Assembly: GCF_003054705.1 (NCBI RefSeq)
Contig: NZ_QAYX01000022.1
Coordinates: 434,001 to 498,000 of the forward strand
Source of the DNA: Opitutus sp. ER46
Lineage (GTDB): Bacteria > Verrucomicrobiota > Verrucomicrobiia > Opitutales > Opitutaceae
Length of the DNA: 64,000 nt
Reading direction: 5' to 3'
Shown: in pieces, positions 51,712 to 60,417 of the stretch
Position numbering within the stretch: the stretch's first letter is position 1
Layout of the letters: every line of letters starts with the position of its first letter
Program-made: the position numbers and the translations under genes
Notes under the pieces: generated by a model
The model's database searches: none
What the model was told of the DNA's origin: nothing
The model's input: only the letters and a program-made list of their open reading frames with translations

Positions 51712-52679
51712 CGGAGAGCCGGTCCCAGTTTCGCGTCACTGAGTTTGGGGACGAGCGTCTGCTGGAGCCATTCCAGCATCGGCGCGCGGTAGGAGGTATC
51801 GATCTCGTCGCCCTTCACCAACGAGTGCGGCACGCCCGTGCGGGTGATGAGCTCGGCGCGCACGCCGGCGGTCCGCAGGCGCGCGATGAACGCGATGGAC
51901 ATGCTCAAAGGCACGGTCTTGTCGGCGTCGCCGTGGACGATCAGCACGGGCGGCATCTTGGCGTGCACGTGCTGGAGCGGAGAGACGTCGCGCAGGACCG
52001 CGCGGGACTCGGGCGTGAGGTCCTGCATGAGGCCGAAGAGCTTCTGCAGCGAAGTACTGAGGCCGCCGCGGCGCTCGGTGTCGGAGACGAGATCTGTGAC
52101 CGGGGCGAAGCCGACGACGGCCTGCACCTGCACGCGCGGATCGGTGCGGGTGGCCGCGTACATCGCGAGGTGTCCGCCGGCCGAGTGGCCGAAGAGCGCG
52201 ATGCGCGCGGGGTCGCCCTGGTACTCCGAGGCATGGGCCTTGACCCAGCGAATGGCGGTCTCGACGTCCTCCTCGCACGCCGGCCACGGATGCTTAGGCG
52301 CGAGCCGGTAGTTGATCGAGAAGAGCGTGTACTTGGCCTGCAGCAGCAGGGCGAACCACGGCGTGATGTCCGCGCCGTCGCCCGGCTTGTTGCTGCCGCT
52401 CTTGTCACCGCCGCTCCAGCCGCCGCCGTGGATCAGGATGGCGACGGGAAACGGACCGTTGCCGTCCGGCTGGTGCACATCGAGGAGCAGCCGCTCGTCG
52501 TCGACGCGACCGTACTCGACGTCGCGTTTCACCTGCGCGGCCGACGCGCCAAGCGCGGTCAGCAGCAGCGCTGCGACGAACGTCCGCTGGCACGCGCGGG
52601 CGAAACCGTGACCGGATGCAGACTCCGCCCGCGCAGAGGTGCCCGCGGGACGACCAACCTGGAACGTGACAATGTTCAT
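51708..52679 (-). CDS. alpha/beta-hydrolase esterase (carbohydrate-esterase-like)
   Basis: Protein of 323 residues, probably exported (internal signal-like segment TFVAALLLTALGASAAQ at about residues 32-48). The oxyanion motif HGGGW, nucleophile elbow GHSAGG, Asp in HGDADKTVP and His in GVPHSLVKG complete the triad. It resembles BD-FAE/Aes-type esterases that remove acetyl or feruloyl groups. The codon at 52679 gives an extended N-terminus; a later start nearer the signal is possible. It is co-operonic with GH43, suggesting de-esterification of decorated xylan or pectin. Confidence 0.84.
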   Translation of the reverse strand: MNIVTFQVGRPAGTSARAESASGHGFARACQRTFVAALLLTALGASAAQVKRDVEYGRVDDERLLLDVHQPDGNGPFPVAILIHGGGWSGGDKSGSNKPGDGADITPWFALLLQAKYTLFSINYRLAPKHPWPACEEDVETAIRWVKAHASEYQGDPARIALFGHSAGGHLAMYAATRTDPRVQVQAVVGFAPVTDLVSDTERRGGLSTSLQKLFGLMQDLTPESRAVLRDVSPLQHVHAKMPPVLIVHGDADKTVPLSMSIAFIARLRTAGVRAELITRTGVPHSLVKGDEIDTSYRAPMLEWLQQTLVPKLSDAKLGPALR

Positions 52680-52739
52680 ACGGAGCGGAACGAGATGAGG
52701 ACGAGCGAGAGAGGAAGGCGGAGCCGTGTAAGCCCGCGG

Positions 52740-54122
52740 TTACTTGGCCGCCTCGATCTTCGGCACCAGCAAGTGCAGGAAGAGCAGTGCGACGAGGTAC
52801 ATGACCGAGGCGACCGCGAAGATGCCGGAGTAGCTGCCGGTCGCCTTGAGGACAGCCGGGATGACTTCGGCCCACACGGCGCCGGTGAAATAGCCGACGA
52901 AGCCACCGAGCCCGACGAGGGAGCTGATGGCCTGGCGGGGCATGGTGTCGGACGCAAAGCTGAACTGGTTGGCCGACCAGCCCTGGTGGGCCGAGCCGGC
53001 GATGCCGACAATGAGCACCGTCAGCCATACCGCGGGCACATGCGGGGCGATGAAGATCGGGGTGACGGCCAGCGCGCAGATGAGCATCGAGATCTTGCGG
53101 GCACCATTGACCGTCCAGCCTCGCCCGAGCAGGAAGCCCGGCAGCCAGCCCGCGGCGATGCCGCCGAAGGACGCGATCACGTAGAAGATGGCGGTCCAGT
53201 TGCCGATCTGGGTAAGCTCGAGGTGATACTGCTTATGCAGAAAGTCAGGGAGGAAGAACATGTAGATGTTCCACACCGGGCCGGCGAAAATGCTGGCAGC
53301 CAGGTACGCCCACGTGGCGCGGAAGCCGAGGAGCGAGCGCCAAGGGACAGTCGGCGCGGCGGCGACAACCTTGGGCTGGCCGGCGCGGATGTAGGCGAGT
53401 TCCGCTGCGGAGAGCCGTTTCTGCTGCTCCGGGTTTTCGTAGAGCCACCACCACGCGGCGAGCCAGACGAAGCCGAGCGCGCCGGTGACGTAGAAAGTCA
53501 TCGGCCAGCCCCACGCGGCGTAGAGCCGCGGCACGGCGAACGGGCAAAGCACGGCGCCGACGTTGGTGCCGGCGTTGAAGATGCCGGTGGCGAGGGCACG
53601 TTCCTTGACTGGGAACCACTCTGCGACCGCCTTGATCGCGCCGGGGAAGTTGCCGCCCTCGGCGAGGCCGAGCAGCGCGCGCGCCGAGATGAAGCCCAGC
53701 GCGGTGAATGGCAGCACAAAGGTGAGCGTGCGCGAGGCGGACGAGAACCACGGCAGCGAGAACGTGGCCATGGCCGTCGGCGAGATTAGCGAGCACAGGC
53801 CGTGCGCGGCGGCAGCGACGCTCCAAAGCGCGACCGCCCAAGGCAGCGCGCGCTTCACGCCGAAGCGATCCATCAGCCGCCCGCCGAAGAGGTAGCCGAT
53901 CGCGTAGGCGATCTGGAAAGCGGCGGCAATGTGACCGTAGTCGGCATCGCTCCATCCCAGCTCCTTGCTGAGCGGCACCTTGAGGATCGCGATGATGTTT
54001 CGGTCGATATAATTGATCGCGACCGAGAAGAAGAGGAGGCCGCAGACGGTCCAGCGGAAGTTGCCGCCGGCGGACGCGGCACCGGTCGCTGGAGCACCGG
54101 CGGGGTCAGTAGGTGATGCCAT
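52740..54122 (-). CDS. MFS transporter, hexuronate/anion:cation symporter type
   Basis: Inner-membrane transporter of 460 residues with 12 predicted helices. The N-terminal block FRWTVCGLLFFSVAINYIDRNIIAILKVPLSKELGW and the loop GGRLMDRFGVKRALPWAVALWSVAAAAHG match the ExuT/ACS branch, and LGLAEGGNFPGAIKAVAEWFPVKERALATGIFNAGTNVGA is its family signature. It follows the LacI regulator (123-bp gap) and precedes the esterase and GH43. Uronate or uronate-containing oligosaccharide is a reasonable cargo by similarity. Confidence 0.88.
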   Translation of the reverse strand: MASPTDPAGAPATGAASAGGNFRWTVCGLLFFSVAINYIDRNIIAILKVPLSKELGWSDADYGHIAAAFQIAYAIGYLFGGRLMDRFGVKRALPWAVALWSVAAAAHGLCSLISPTAMATFSLPWFSSASRTLTFVLPFTALGFISARALLGLAEGGNFPGAIKAVAEWFPVKERALATGIFNAGTNVGAVLCPFAVPRLYAAWGWPMTFYVTGALGFVWLAAWWWLYENPEQQKRLSAAELAYIRAGQPKVVAAAPTVPWRSLLGFRATWAYLAASIFAGPVWNIYMFFLPDFLHKQYHLELTQIGNWTAIFYVIASFGGIAAGWLPGFLLGRGWTVNGARKISMLICALAVTPIFIAPHVPAVWLTVLIVGIAGSAHQGWSANQFSFASDTMPRQAISSLVGLGGFVGYFTGAVWAEVIPAVLKATGSYSGIFAVASVMYLVALLFLHLLVPKIEAAK

Positions 54123-54244
54123 GGAATTGGGGGTTTTCGAAATGAGACGCGACGCCGCGTTCGCCGGACAATGGCGGTTGTGCGCGCATTGTCGACGGGC
54201 AAGCCGGCGGTCCGTCCGAGCGCCTCAGCGGGAGCGGGCGGCGG

Positions 54245-55294
54245 TCACGCCGTGAGGTCCACGCGCCCGGTGCGGTGCGGCAGCGTGACTCCCTCGCGCC
54301 AGGCGCCGCTGAGCAGCACCTCATGCGGATCAGTCGGGACGCCGGTTTCGTTGCGGTGCATCATGCCGATCAGGAGTTCGACGCCGAGGGCGCCGATCTT
54401 CTCGGCATCGTAGTACACGCCCGCACATCCGGCGTCGGGGCGATCCTCGAGTTCGATCAGTCCCACGTCGTCCGGGACGCGATGCCCCAGCGCGTCGAGC
54501 CACTTTCGGACCGGCGCGGCATGACTGACGAGGAGAGCATCGGGGCGGTGTTGACGGAACCAGTCGGCAAAGCCGCTGGCGTCAGCCGGCATGCCGGGGC
54601 AGACGGGGATGCGGCGCGCCGGCGGCAGCTTCTGCTGCTGGCCGAGGTAGGCGCTGACCCAGCGGTCCCCCACCCGCGGGCTATCGTTGGCATCGGTGTA
54701 GACGTAGCCGACGCGCTGGTAGCCGCGCTCGGCGCACTGGTCCATCGCCGTCCAGGCCGTCTCGAAGTGGTTCTCGGTCACATGATGCAGCAGGGGCGAA
54801 CGGAGGGTCAGTCCCAATGCAACCGCTGAAAAGCGGTCCCAATCGAGCTGCAGCTCGCGTTGCCCCGGCGGCAGGCGGCCGATGATCAGGCCGTTGATGG
54901 CGCGCGCGCTCAGGATGTCGCAAAACCGCGACGGCGTCATCCCGGGCTCGGCCAGCCAGAAGTGCTCGAGCTTGTAGCCGAAGTCCTTCGCGCGCTGCAC
55001 CGCGCCGGGGAAAAAGTCAGGGCGATCATGGTTCTCCGGCCGCCAGCCCCAGCGGGTCGGGTAGTTCGTCACGAACGCCAGGGAGACGTGTTTCACCGGT
55101 CGACCGGTCCGGCGCGCCCGCATCAACGCGGCGACCAGCGGGTTCAGCCGATAGCCGATCTTGCGGGCGATCGCCTGGATGCGTCGCCGGGTGGCCTGAG
55201 GGATGCGCGGATGGTCCCGCAACGCCAGGGCGACGGTGGAACGGTGCACCCCCGCCTTGTCGGCCACGTCTTGGAGCGTCGCGTGCTGAGCCAT
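54245..55294 (-). CDS. LacI family transcriptional regulator
   Basis: Regulator of 349 residues. The HTH is at the N-terminus from the ATG at 55294 (MAQHATLQDVADKAGVHRSTVALALRDHPRIPQATRRRIQAIARKIGYRLNPLVAALM), followed by a periplasmic-binding-like sensor (SLAFVTNYPTRWGWRPENHD...). The frame is open upstream but gains nothing typical. It heads the MFS-esterase-GH43 operon and probably controls it in response to a released sugar. Confidence 0.86.
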   Translation of the reverse strand: MAQHATLQDVADKAGVHRSTVALALRDHPRIPQATRRRIQAIARKIGYRLNPLVAALMRARRTGRPVKHVSLAFVTNYPTRWGWRPENHDRPDFFPGAVQRAKDFGYKLEHFWLAEPGMTPSRFCDILSARAINGLIIGRLPPGQRELQLDWDRFSAVALGLTLRSPLLHHVTENHFETAWTAMDQCAERGYQRVGYVYTDANDSPRVGDRWVSAYLGQQQKLPPARRIPVCPGMPADASGFADWFRQHRPDALLVSHAAPVRKWLDALGHRVPDDVGLIELEDRPDAGCAGVYYDAEKIGALGVELLIGMMHRNETGVPTDPHEVLLSGAWREGVTLPHRTGRVDLTA

Positions 55295-55416
55295 CGCCCG
55301 CTGGCTTGCCCACCTCTGCGCGCATTGTCGAGCAGAACGTCGGCCGCCCGTCCGAGCAGCGCCCGGCTTTGCCCCAACCGGCCCCTGAACCTCTGGCGCG
55401 CCCTGCCACGTGTAAT

Positions 55417-55552
55417 CCGCGACGCGCCCGCTGAACCGACCGCAAACTGACGCTGCCCGCAAGGCACCCTCAACCGACGTGCGGCACGTCAAGCTGACAA
55501 AGTGACGCCCCGACCCCGTCGGGATGGGGTCAGGGCGTCTCTTTGTCAGCTT
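55417..55552. repeat. 136-bp direct repeat, left copy, with REP-type hairpin
   Basis: Nearly identical to 56686-56821. It ends in a long hairpin: left arm 55491-55517 and right arm 55526-55552, 27 bp with two mismatches, loop GTCGGGAT. The two copies bracket the RAYT gene. The rest of the 314-bp gap (55295-55608) contains no gene. Confidence 0.85.
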
Positions 55553-55608
55553 GGCCCCGTTGGTAAAAATCAATTGACGCTATCGCTCTGGTAAAATTCC
55601 TTTGGCTC

Positions 55609-56535
55609 ATGGCACGCCGACTACGGATCCAATTTCAAGGGGCGATGTACCACCTCGTGAATCGCGGCAACTATCGATCGGACGTGTTTGTTTCACCGGG
55701 AGCCGCAAGTGCGTTTGAAGAAGTGCTAAAGGAGGCCTGCCAGGTTTACCAATGGCGTCTGCATGCCTACGCCCTGATGCGAAATCACTTTCATTTGGCA
55801 GTCACGACGCCGCATGCCGACCTTAGTCAGGGGATGCAGTGGCTCGAAACCACATTCGCATGTCGGTTCAATCGCTTCCGCGTCGAGCAGGGGCACCTGT
55901 TCCAGGGACGCTTTCATGCCGGGTTGATCGAGGACGCCGTCGCGCTTGGCAACGTGGTGGACTACATTCATCTGAACCCTGTTAAGGCGCGAATCGTGCC
56001 TCCCGAACAGGTGGCGCGGTTCAGGTGGAGCAGCGCACGACAGCTGATGGCAGTGTCCCGGTGGGAGTGCATGAGTTTTGACGTGTGGCTCGCCGCGAAG
56101 GGTCTAGCCGAAGATCGCGCATCGTATGCCGCGTATGTGGAACACTTGATTGAACGCGGGAGGGCTATCGTTGAGCAGCGTGAATCCGAAGTCGCAGGTG
56201 ACCACGAGGAATGGGCCATTGGCACAGAAGGCTGGAAACAGAGTCTCGCCAGGGAACATGCGCAACACGCACTGGCCCAAGGGCTCATCGGACAGGAACT
56301 CAAAGCGATGAGGGCGGCGCGTTGGCAGGCAGCGTTCGCTTCCGCCCTTCGGAATGCGGGGCGCCGACCGGAAGATCTGGATGGCTCGTCCCCGCGGGCG
56401 GAATGGAAGGTCGCGGTCGCGCAGGAGCTTCGACGCAGCGGAGTTCCGTATGGGCGGATCGCGACGATGCTCGGAATGAGCTCGGCCGGGGCGATCCGTA
56501 CCCGTTTGTGGAAAGCCCGCAGCGAGCGGGTCTGA
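55609..56535 (+). CDS. REP-associated tyrosine transposase (RAYT, Y1 family)
   Basis: Single-strand DNA transposase-like protein of 308 residues. The Y1 fold is shown by GAMYHLVNRGNYRSDVF, the metal-binding HUH motif NHFHL (H60, H62), GHLFQGRFHAGLIE and DYIHLNPVKARIV with the catalytic Tyr near residue 119. A C-terminal extension ends in a helix-turn-helix-like segment (RRSGVPYGRIATMLGMSSAGAIRTRLWKARS). RAYTs nick and join REP hairpins. Here the gene lies between two 136-bp copies of a hairpin repeat, the arrangement expected for a RAYT and its cognate REPs. Confidence 0.9.
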   Translation: MARRLRIQFQGAMYHLVNRGNYRSDVFVSPGAASAFEEVLKEACQVYQWRLHAYALMRNHFHLAVTTPHADLSQGMQWLETTFACRFNRFRVEQGHLFQGRFHAGLIEDAVALGNVVDYIHLNPVKARIVPPEQVARFRWSSARQLMAVSRWECMSFDVWLAAKGLAEDRASYAAYVEHLIERGRAIVEQRESEVAGDHEEWAIGTEGWKQSLAREHAQHALAQGLIGQELKAMRAARWQAAFASALRNAGRRPEDLDGSSPRAEWKVAVAQELRRSGVPYGRIATMLGMSSAGAIRTRLWKARSERV

Positions 56536-56912
56536 ACGCCCGAGTCCTAGGCCGCACCGGCGCGACGCGCGGCAGCCAGGGAAGTGCCGTGCGGCGACCG
56601 CCGGCGGTTTTGGCTCCTGAATCATTCCGCGGCACGGGCTCGAAAGCTGACAAAGTGACCGTTGCTGACCCCGTCGGGATGGGGTCCGCGACGCGCGCGC
56701 TGAACTGACCGCAAACTGACGCTGCCCGCAAGGCACCCTCAACCGACGTGCGGCACGTCAAGCTGACAAAGTGACGCCCCGACCCCGTCGAAATGGGGTC
56801 GGGGCGTCACTTTGTCAGCTTCCTGTCGCCTGCGAGGGCAGGACGCGGCGCTCCGGCGGGCGCAATCTTTCCCGTTGACCGGCCTCGCTGCGCACGAGAC
56901 GTTTCGCGGCTT
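56536..56912. other. 377-bp region containing REP remnants before ychF
   Basis: It contains a partial hairpin copy at 56644-56685 (the left arm AAGCTGACAAAGTGACC survives but the complementary right arm is lost), then the right 136-bp repeat, then about 90 bp that must hold the ychF promoter. No additional gene found. Confidence 0.55.
56686..56821. repeat. 136-bp direct repeat, right copy, with perfect 27-bp hairpin
   Basis: Same length and nearly the same sequence as 55417-55552. Its hairpin arms 56760-56786 and 56795-56821 are perfectly complementary over 27 bp with loop GTCGAAAT. It is probably the better-preserved REP for the adjacent transposase. Confidence 0.87.
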
Positions 56913-58016
56913 ATGCTGAAAGCTGGCATCGTTGGACTGCCCAACGTGGGCAAATCGACTCTCTTCAACGCGCTCACCCGCTCCCGCAAGGCGGAGGCCG
57001 CGAACTATCCGTTCTGCACCATCGAGCCCAACGTCGGCGTCGTCACCGTGCCCGACGACCGCCTCGCCGTCCTGCAAAAGATTGCCAAGACCAGCGTCGT
57101 CATCCCCGCCGCCATCGAGTTCGTCGACATCGCCGGCCTCGTCGCCGGCGCCAGCAAGGGCGAGGGCCTCGGCAACCAGTTCCTCGCCAACATCCGCGAG
57201 GTCGACGCCATCGTGCAGGTCGTCCGCTGCTTCGAGGACACCGACATTGTCCACACCATGGGCGGCATCGACCCGGTCCGCGATATCGAGGTCATCACCA
57301 CCGAGCTCGTGCTCGCCGACCTCGACGCCGTGACCAAACGCATGGACAAGACCCAGAAGAAGGCCAAGTCCGGCGACAAGGAGGCCCAGGCCGAGATGGC
57401 GCTGCTCCAGAAGCTCGAGCCCCACCTCAACTCCGGCAAGACCGCCAACGTCCTCGCCGCGTCCGACGACGAGAAGGAAATGATGAAGCTCTTCCAGCTT
57501 CTCACCGCCAAGCCGGTGCTCTTCGCCTGCAATGTCGCCGAGAGCGACCTCGCCACCGCCGAGCAGAACAAGTTCGTCCAGGCCGTCGCCGGCTACGTCC
57601 GCACCCACCACGACGCCGCCTACGTGCCGATCAGTGCCAAGATCGAGTCCGAGCTCATCGACCTCTCACCCGAGGAGGGCAAATCCTTCCTCAAGGACCT
57701 CGGCGTCGACGACTCCGGCGTGTCCGCCCTGATCCGCGGCACCTACACGCTGCTCGGCCTGCAGACCTACTTCACGGCCGGCGAAAAGGAGGTGCGCGCC
57801 TGGACGATCAAGAAGGGCTGGAAAGCCCCGCAGGCCGCCGGCGTCATCCACACCGATTTCGAGAAGGGCTTCATCAAGGCCGAGGTCGTCAGCTACGACG
57901 ACCTCTCCCGCCTCGGCAGCACCGCCGCCGCCCGCGAAACCGGCAAGTACCGGCTCGAGGGCAAGGAGTACGTGTTTCAGGACGGCGACGTCGCCCTCTT
58001 CCGGTTCAACGTCTAG
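56913..58016 (+). CDS. ychF: YchF (OLA1-type) redox-regulated ATPase
   Basis: Translation-associated P-loop ATPase of 367 residues, close to the usual 363. G1 is GLPNVGKST, G3 is DIAGL. The G4 position is NVAE rather than NKxD, which explains the family's ATP preference. The C-terminal TGS domain has LQTYFTAGEKEVRAWTIKKGWKAPQAAGVIHTDFEKGFIKAEVV. The protein binds ribosomes and responds to oxidative stress. The start at 56913 gives MLKAGIVGLPNVGKS, normal for the family. Confidence 0.96.
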   Translation: MLKAGIVGLPNVGKSTLFNALTRSRKAEAANYPFCTIEPNVGVVTVPDDRLAVLQKIAKTSVVIPAAIEFVDIAGLVAGASKGEGLGNQFLANIREVDAIVQVVRCFEDTDIVHTMGGIDPVRDIEVITTELVLADLDAVTKRMDKTQKKAKSGDKEAQAEMALLQKLEPHLNSGKTANVLAASDDEKEMMKLFQLLTAKPVLFACNVAESDLATAEQNKFVQAVAGYVRTHHDAAYVPISAKIESELIDLSPEEGKSFLKDLGVDDSGVSALIRGTYTLLGLQTYFTAGEKEVRAWTIKKGWKAPQAAGVIHTDFEKGFIKAEVVSYDDLSRLGSTAAARETGKYRLEGKEYVFQDGDVALFRFNV

Positions 58017-58020
58017 CCAG

Positions 58021-58075
58021 CAGCCTGCCGGACTTCGTCCGCAGGCTGCTCAGCAAAATGGCTACGCCATTTTGC
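58021..58075 (+). terminator. two hairpins after ychF
   Basis: CAGCCTGC...GCAGGCTG (58021-58048) is followed by GCAAAATGGC-TAC-GCCATTTTGC (58053-58075). The second ends in TTTTGC and probably terminates ychF transcription. A near copy of its stem lies after the tRNA-Ser at 46809-46832. Confidence 0.6.
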
Positions 58076-58145
58076 GGGAAGCCTGCGCCGGCCCACCGCG
58101 GCGGAGTGCTAGACTCCGCGCGCCCGGACCGTATTCTCTCTCCTC

Positions 58146-59744
58146 ATGAGCGACGCCCCTGCGCCCTCCCCGACTCCCACGCCCGAAGCCATGGCGCTCG
58201 ATTCCGCGATCCTGCGCGTGCTCATGGATACGATCCCCGACCGGATCTACTTCAAGGACCTGCAGAGCCGGTTTGTCCGCAACAACCTCGCCCACGCCCG
58301 CGAGCTCGGCGTCGCCACGCCCGAAGACTGCATCGGCAAGACCGACTTCGACTACTTCTCCCGCGAGCACGCCGAGCGCGCCTACGCCGACGAGCAGGCG
58401 ATCATCCGCACCGGCCAGCCCATCATCAACAAGACCGAGCTCATCACCACGCGCGACGGGTCCCAGGCGTGGGGCTCGACCACCAAGCTGCCGTGGTATG
58501 ACCAGAACGGCCGGCTCATCGGCACGTTCGGGCTCACCCGCGACGTCACTCCCGCGAAGCGCGCCGAGGAGCGGCTGATCGAGGAGCGAACCCTTCTCCG
58601 CACCATCATCGATAACCTGCCGAGCCGGCTCTACGTGAAGGACCAGGAGTCGAAGTACGTGCTCAACAATCGCGCGCACCTGAACTTCCTCGGGGTCAAG
58701 GACCAGACCGAGGCCGTGGGCCGCACCACCACCGACTTCTTTCCCGGCAAGCGCGGCGAGCAGGCCCTGGCCGACGACAAGCTCGTCCTCGCCGGCGAGC
58801 GCATCATCAACCAGGAGAAGCCCGACTTCGCCATCGGCGGCAACCACTGGTCCCTCGTGACCAAGGTCCCGCTCCACGACCTCCGCGGCAAACTCATCGG
58901 TCTCGTCGGCATCAGCCACGACATCACCCGCCGCAAGATCGCCGAACAGGAGCTCGAGCGCCGCACCGAGGAAATGGAGGCCGATCTCCGCATGGCCCGC
59001 CAGGTGCAGGAGGCCTTCCTCACGCGGCCGTATCCCGTTTTCCCTGGCGCCACCGGCCAGCGCAGCGCGCTCGAGTTCGCCCATCGCTACATTCCCGCCA
59101 CCACGCTCGGCGGCGACTTCTTCGATTTCGTCCGCATCAGCGATACCCTCTGCGGGGTCGTCGTGTGCGACGTGATGGGCCACGGCGTGCGCGCCGGCCT
59201 CCTCACCAGCCTGGTGCGCGGCGTGGTCGAGGAAATGGGCTTCCGCGCCGCCGATCCGGCGGCCGTCCTCGGCGAGATCAACCGCAGCCTCATGCCGGTG
59301 GTCGAACAGACCGGCCAGCCCGTCTTCGCCACAGTCTTTCTCGGGATCATCGATCTCACCGCCGGCACGCTCCTCTATGCCAATGCCGGCCATCCCGCGC
59401 CGATGATCGTGCGCGGCGACACGGGGGTGCTCATGCGGCTCGCGCCCAACGATCCGGAGCCGGCCGCCGGGCTCATCGCCGACATCGCCTTCACCAATCA
59501 CCAGTGTGCCTTCGGCACCGGCGATCTCCTGCTGGGGTTCACCGATGGCGTCATCGAGGCCGCAAACGCCGCCGGCGAGATGTTCGGCGACCAGCGGCTC
59601 TGGGAGTTTCTCCGCCGCACTGGCCGCACCACGCCGGAACCACTGTGCGTCAGCCTGCTCGACGAGTTGCAGCGCTTCAGCGAACGCACCGCCTTCGAGG
59701 ACGACGTCTGCGTTGTCGCCGTCCAGGCCGCGCGCCCGAACTGA
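58146..59744 (+). CDS. PAS-PAS-PP2C (SpoIIE/RsbU-type) serine phosphatase
   Basis: Signalling phosphatase of 532 residues. Two PAS domains: about 25-145 (LMDTIPDRIYFKDLQSRFVRNN...GKTDFDYF) and about 150-275 (IIDNLPSRLYVKDQESKYVLNN...GRTTTDFF), each with a C-terminal DVT/DIT linker. A coiled-coil (AEQELERRTEEMEADLRMARQVQEAFL) leads to the PP2C domain with metal aspartates in GGDFFDF and VVCDVMGHGVRAGL, NAGHPAPM and EDDVCVVAV. Such proteins dephosphorylate anti-sigma-factor antagonists or similar partners in response to small ligands or redox. There is no transmembrane segment, so it acts in the cytoplasm. Confidence 0.91.
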   Translation: MSDAPAPSPTPTPEAMALDSAILRVLMDTIPDRIYFKDLQSRFVRNNLAHARELGVATPEDCIGKTDFDYFSREHAERAYADEQAIIRTGQPIINKTELITTRDGSQAWGSTTKLPWYDQNGRLIGTFGLTRDVTPAKRAEERLIEERTLLRTIIDNLPSRLYVKDQESKYVLNNRAHLNFLGVKDQTEAVGRTTTDFFPGKRGEQALADDKLVLAGERIINQEKPDFAIGGNHWSLVTKVPLHDLRGKLIGLVGISHDITRRKIAEQELERRTEEMEADLRMARQVQEAFLTRPYPVFPGATGQRSALEFAHRYIPATTLGGDFFDFVRISDTLCGVVVCDVMGHGVRAGLLTSLVRGVVEEMGFRAADPAAVLGEINRSLMPVVEQTGQPVFATVFLGIIDLTAGTLLYANAGHPAPMIVRGDTGVLMRLAPNDPEPAAGLIADIAFTNHQCAFGTGDLLLGFTDGVIEAANAAGEMFGDQRLWEFLRRTGRTTPEPLCVSLLDELQRFSERTAFEDDVCVVAVQAARPN

Positions 59745-59817
59745 CCCGTGGCGGCCCCGCGGCGCGCGTCGAAGCCACGCTCGCCGCCGCCCAGCCCGCC
59801 TTCGCACCCGCGCGGCG

Positions 59818-60417
59818 CTACCGTTGCGCGACGGCGATCGCCGCCTCCACCGCGCGGCCCAACTCCGCAAACGTCACCTTCGCGCCGGCGTGACCGGGCC
59901 AGTCCGCCGGCCACGGCAGGTGCATGAAGCCGGCGCGCACCGCCCGCTGCCGCCGCAGCGCGTGCATGAGCGCGTAAAACACATGGTTGCAGACGAACGT
60001 GCCGGCGGTCTGAGACACGCTGGCCGGCAGCCGCCGCCGGCGCAGCGCCGTGACGATCGGCTTCACCGGCAGCGTTGACCAGTACGCCGTCGGGCCGCCG
60101 CGCACGATGGGGCGGTCGACGGGTTGCGCCCCGGCGTTATCGGGGATGCGCGCGTCATCGATGTTGATCGCCACGCGCTCGGGCGTGATCTCGGTCCGAT
60201 TCACGGCAAGCCCGAGACACAGCACCACGGCCGGACGGTGCCGGCGCACCAGCGCCAAGAGTTCGCGGCTGGACGCGCCGAACACGCAGGGCAGCACAGC
60301 GGTCACGACGCGCCCACCGCCGATCACGCGGCCGGCGAGGGCCTGCGCGAGCTCGGCGGACGGGTTGCGGGCATCGCCGCCAAAGGATTCAAAGCCGGTG
60401 ACAAGGACGGTCTGCAT
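59818..60417 (-). CDS. pcp: pyroglutamyl-peptidase I (pyrrolidone-carboxylate peptidase)
   Basis: Cysteine peptidase of 199 residues (C15) that removes N-terminal pyroglutamate from peptides. Catalytic residues are E80 in ITPERVAIN, C143 in GTFVCNHVFYALMH and H166 in GFMHLP. LVTGFESFGGDARNPS is the family N-terminus. It is last in the operon, and its ATG overlaps the DUF979 stop (TGATG). It supplies 5-oxoproline to the Pxp enzymes encoded upstream. Confidence 0.92.
   Translation of the reverse strand: MQTVLVTGFESFGGDARNPSAELAQALAGRVIGGGRVVTAVLPCVFGASSRELLALVRRHRPAVVLCLGLAVNRTEITPERVAINIDDARIPDNAGAQPVDRPIVRGGPTAYWSTLPVKPIVTALRRRRLPASVSQTAGTFVCNHVFYALMHALRRQRAVRAGFMHLPWPADWPGHAGAKVTFAELGRAVEAAIAVAQR

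Noticed and set aside
55574-55597. Promoter TTGACG...TAAAAT in front of the RAYT gene
   Set aside because: The spacing is 12 bp, too short for a sigma-70-type promoter.
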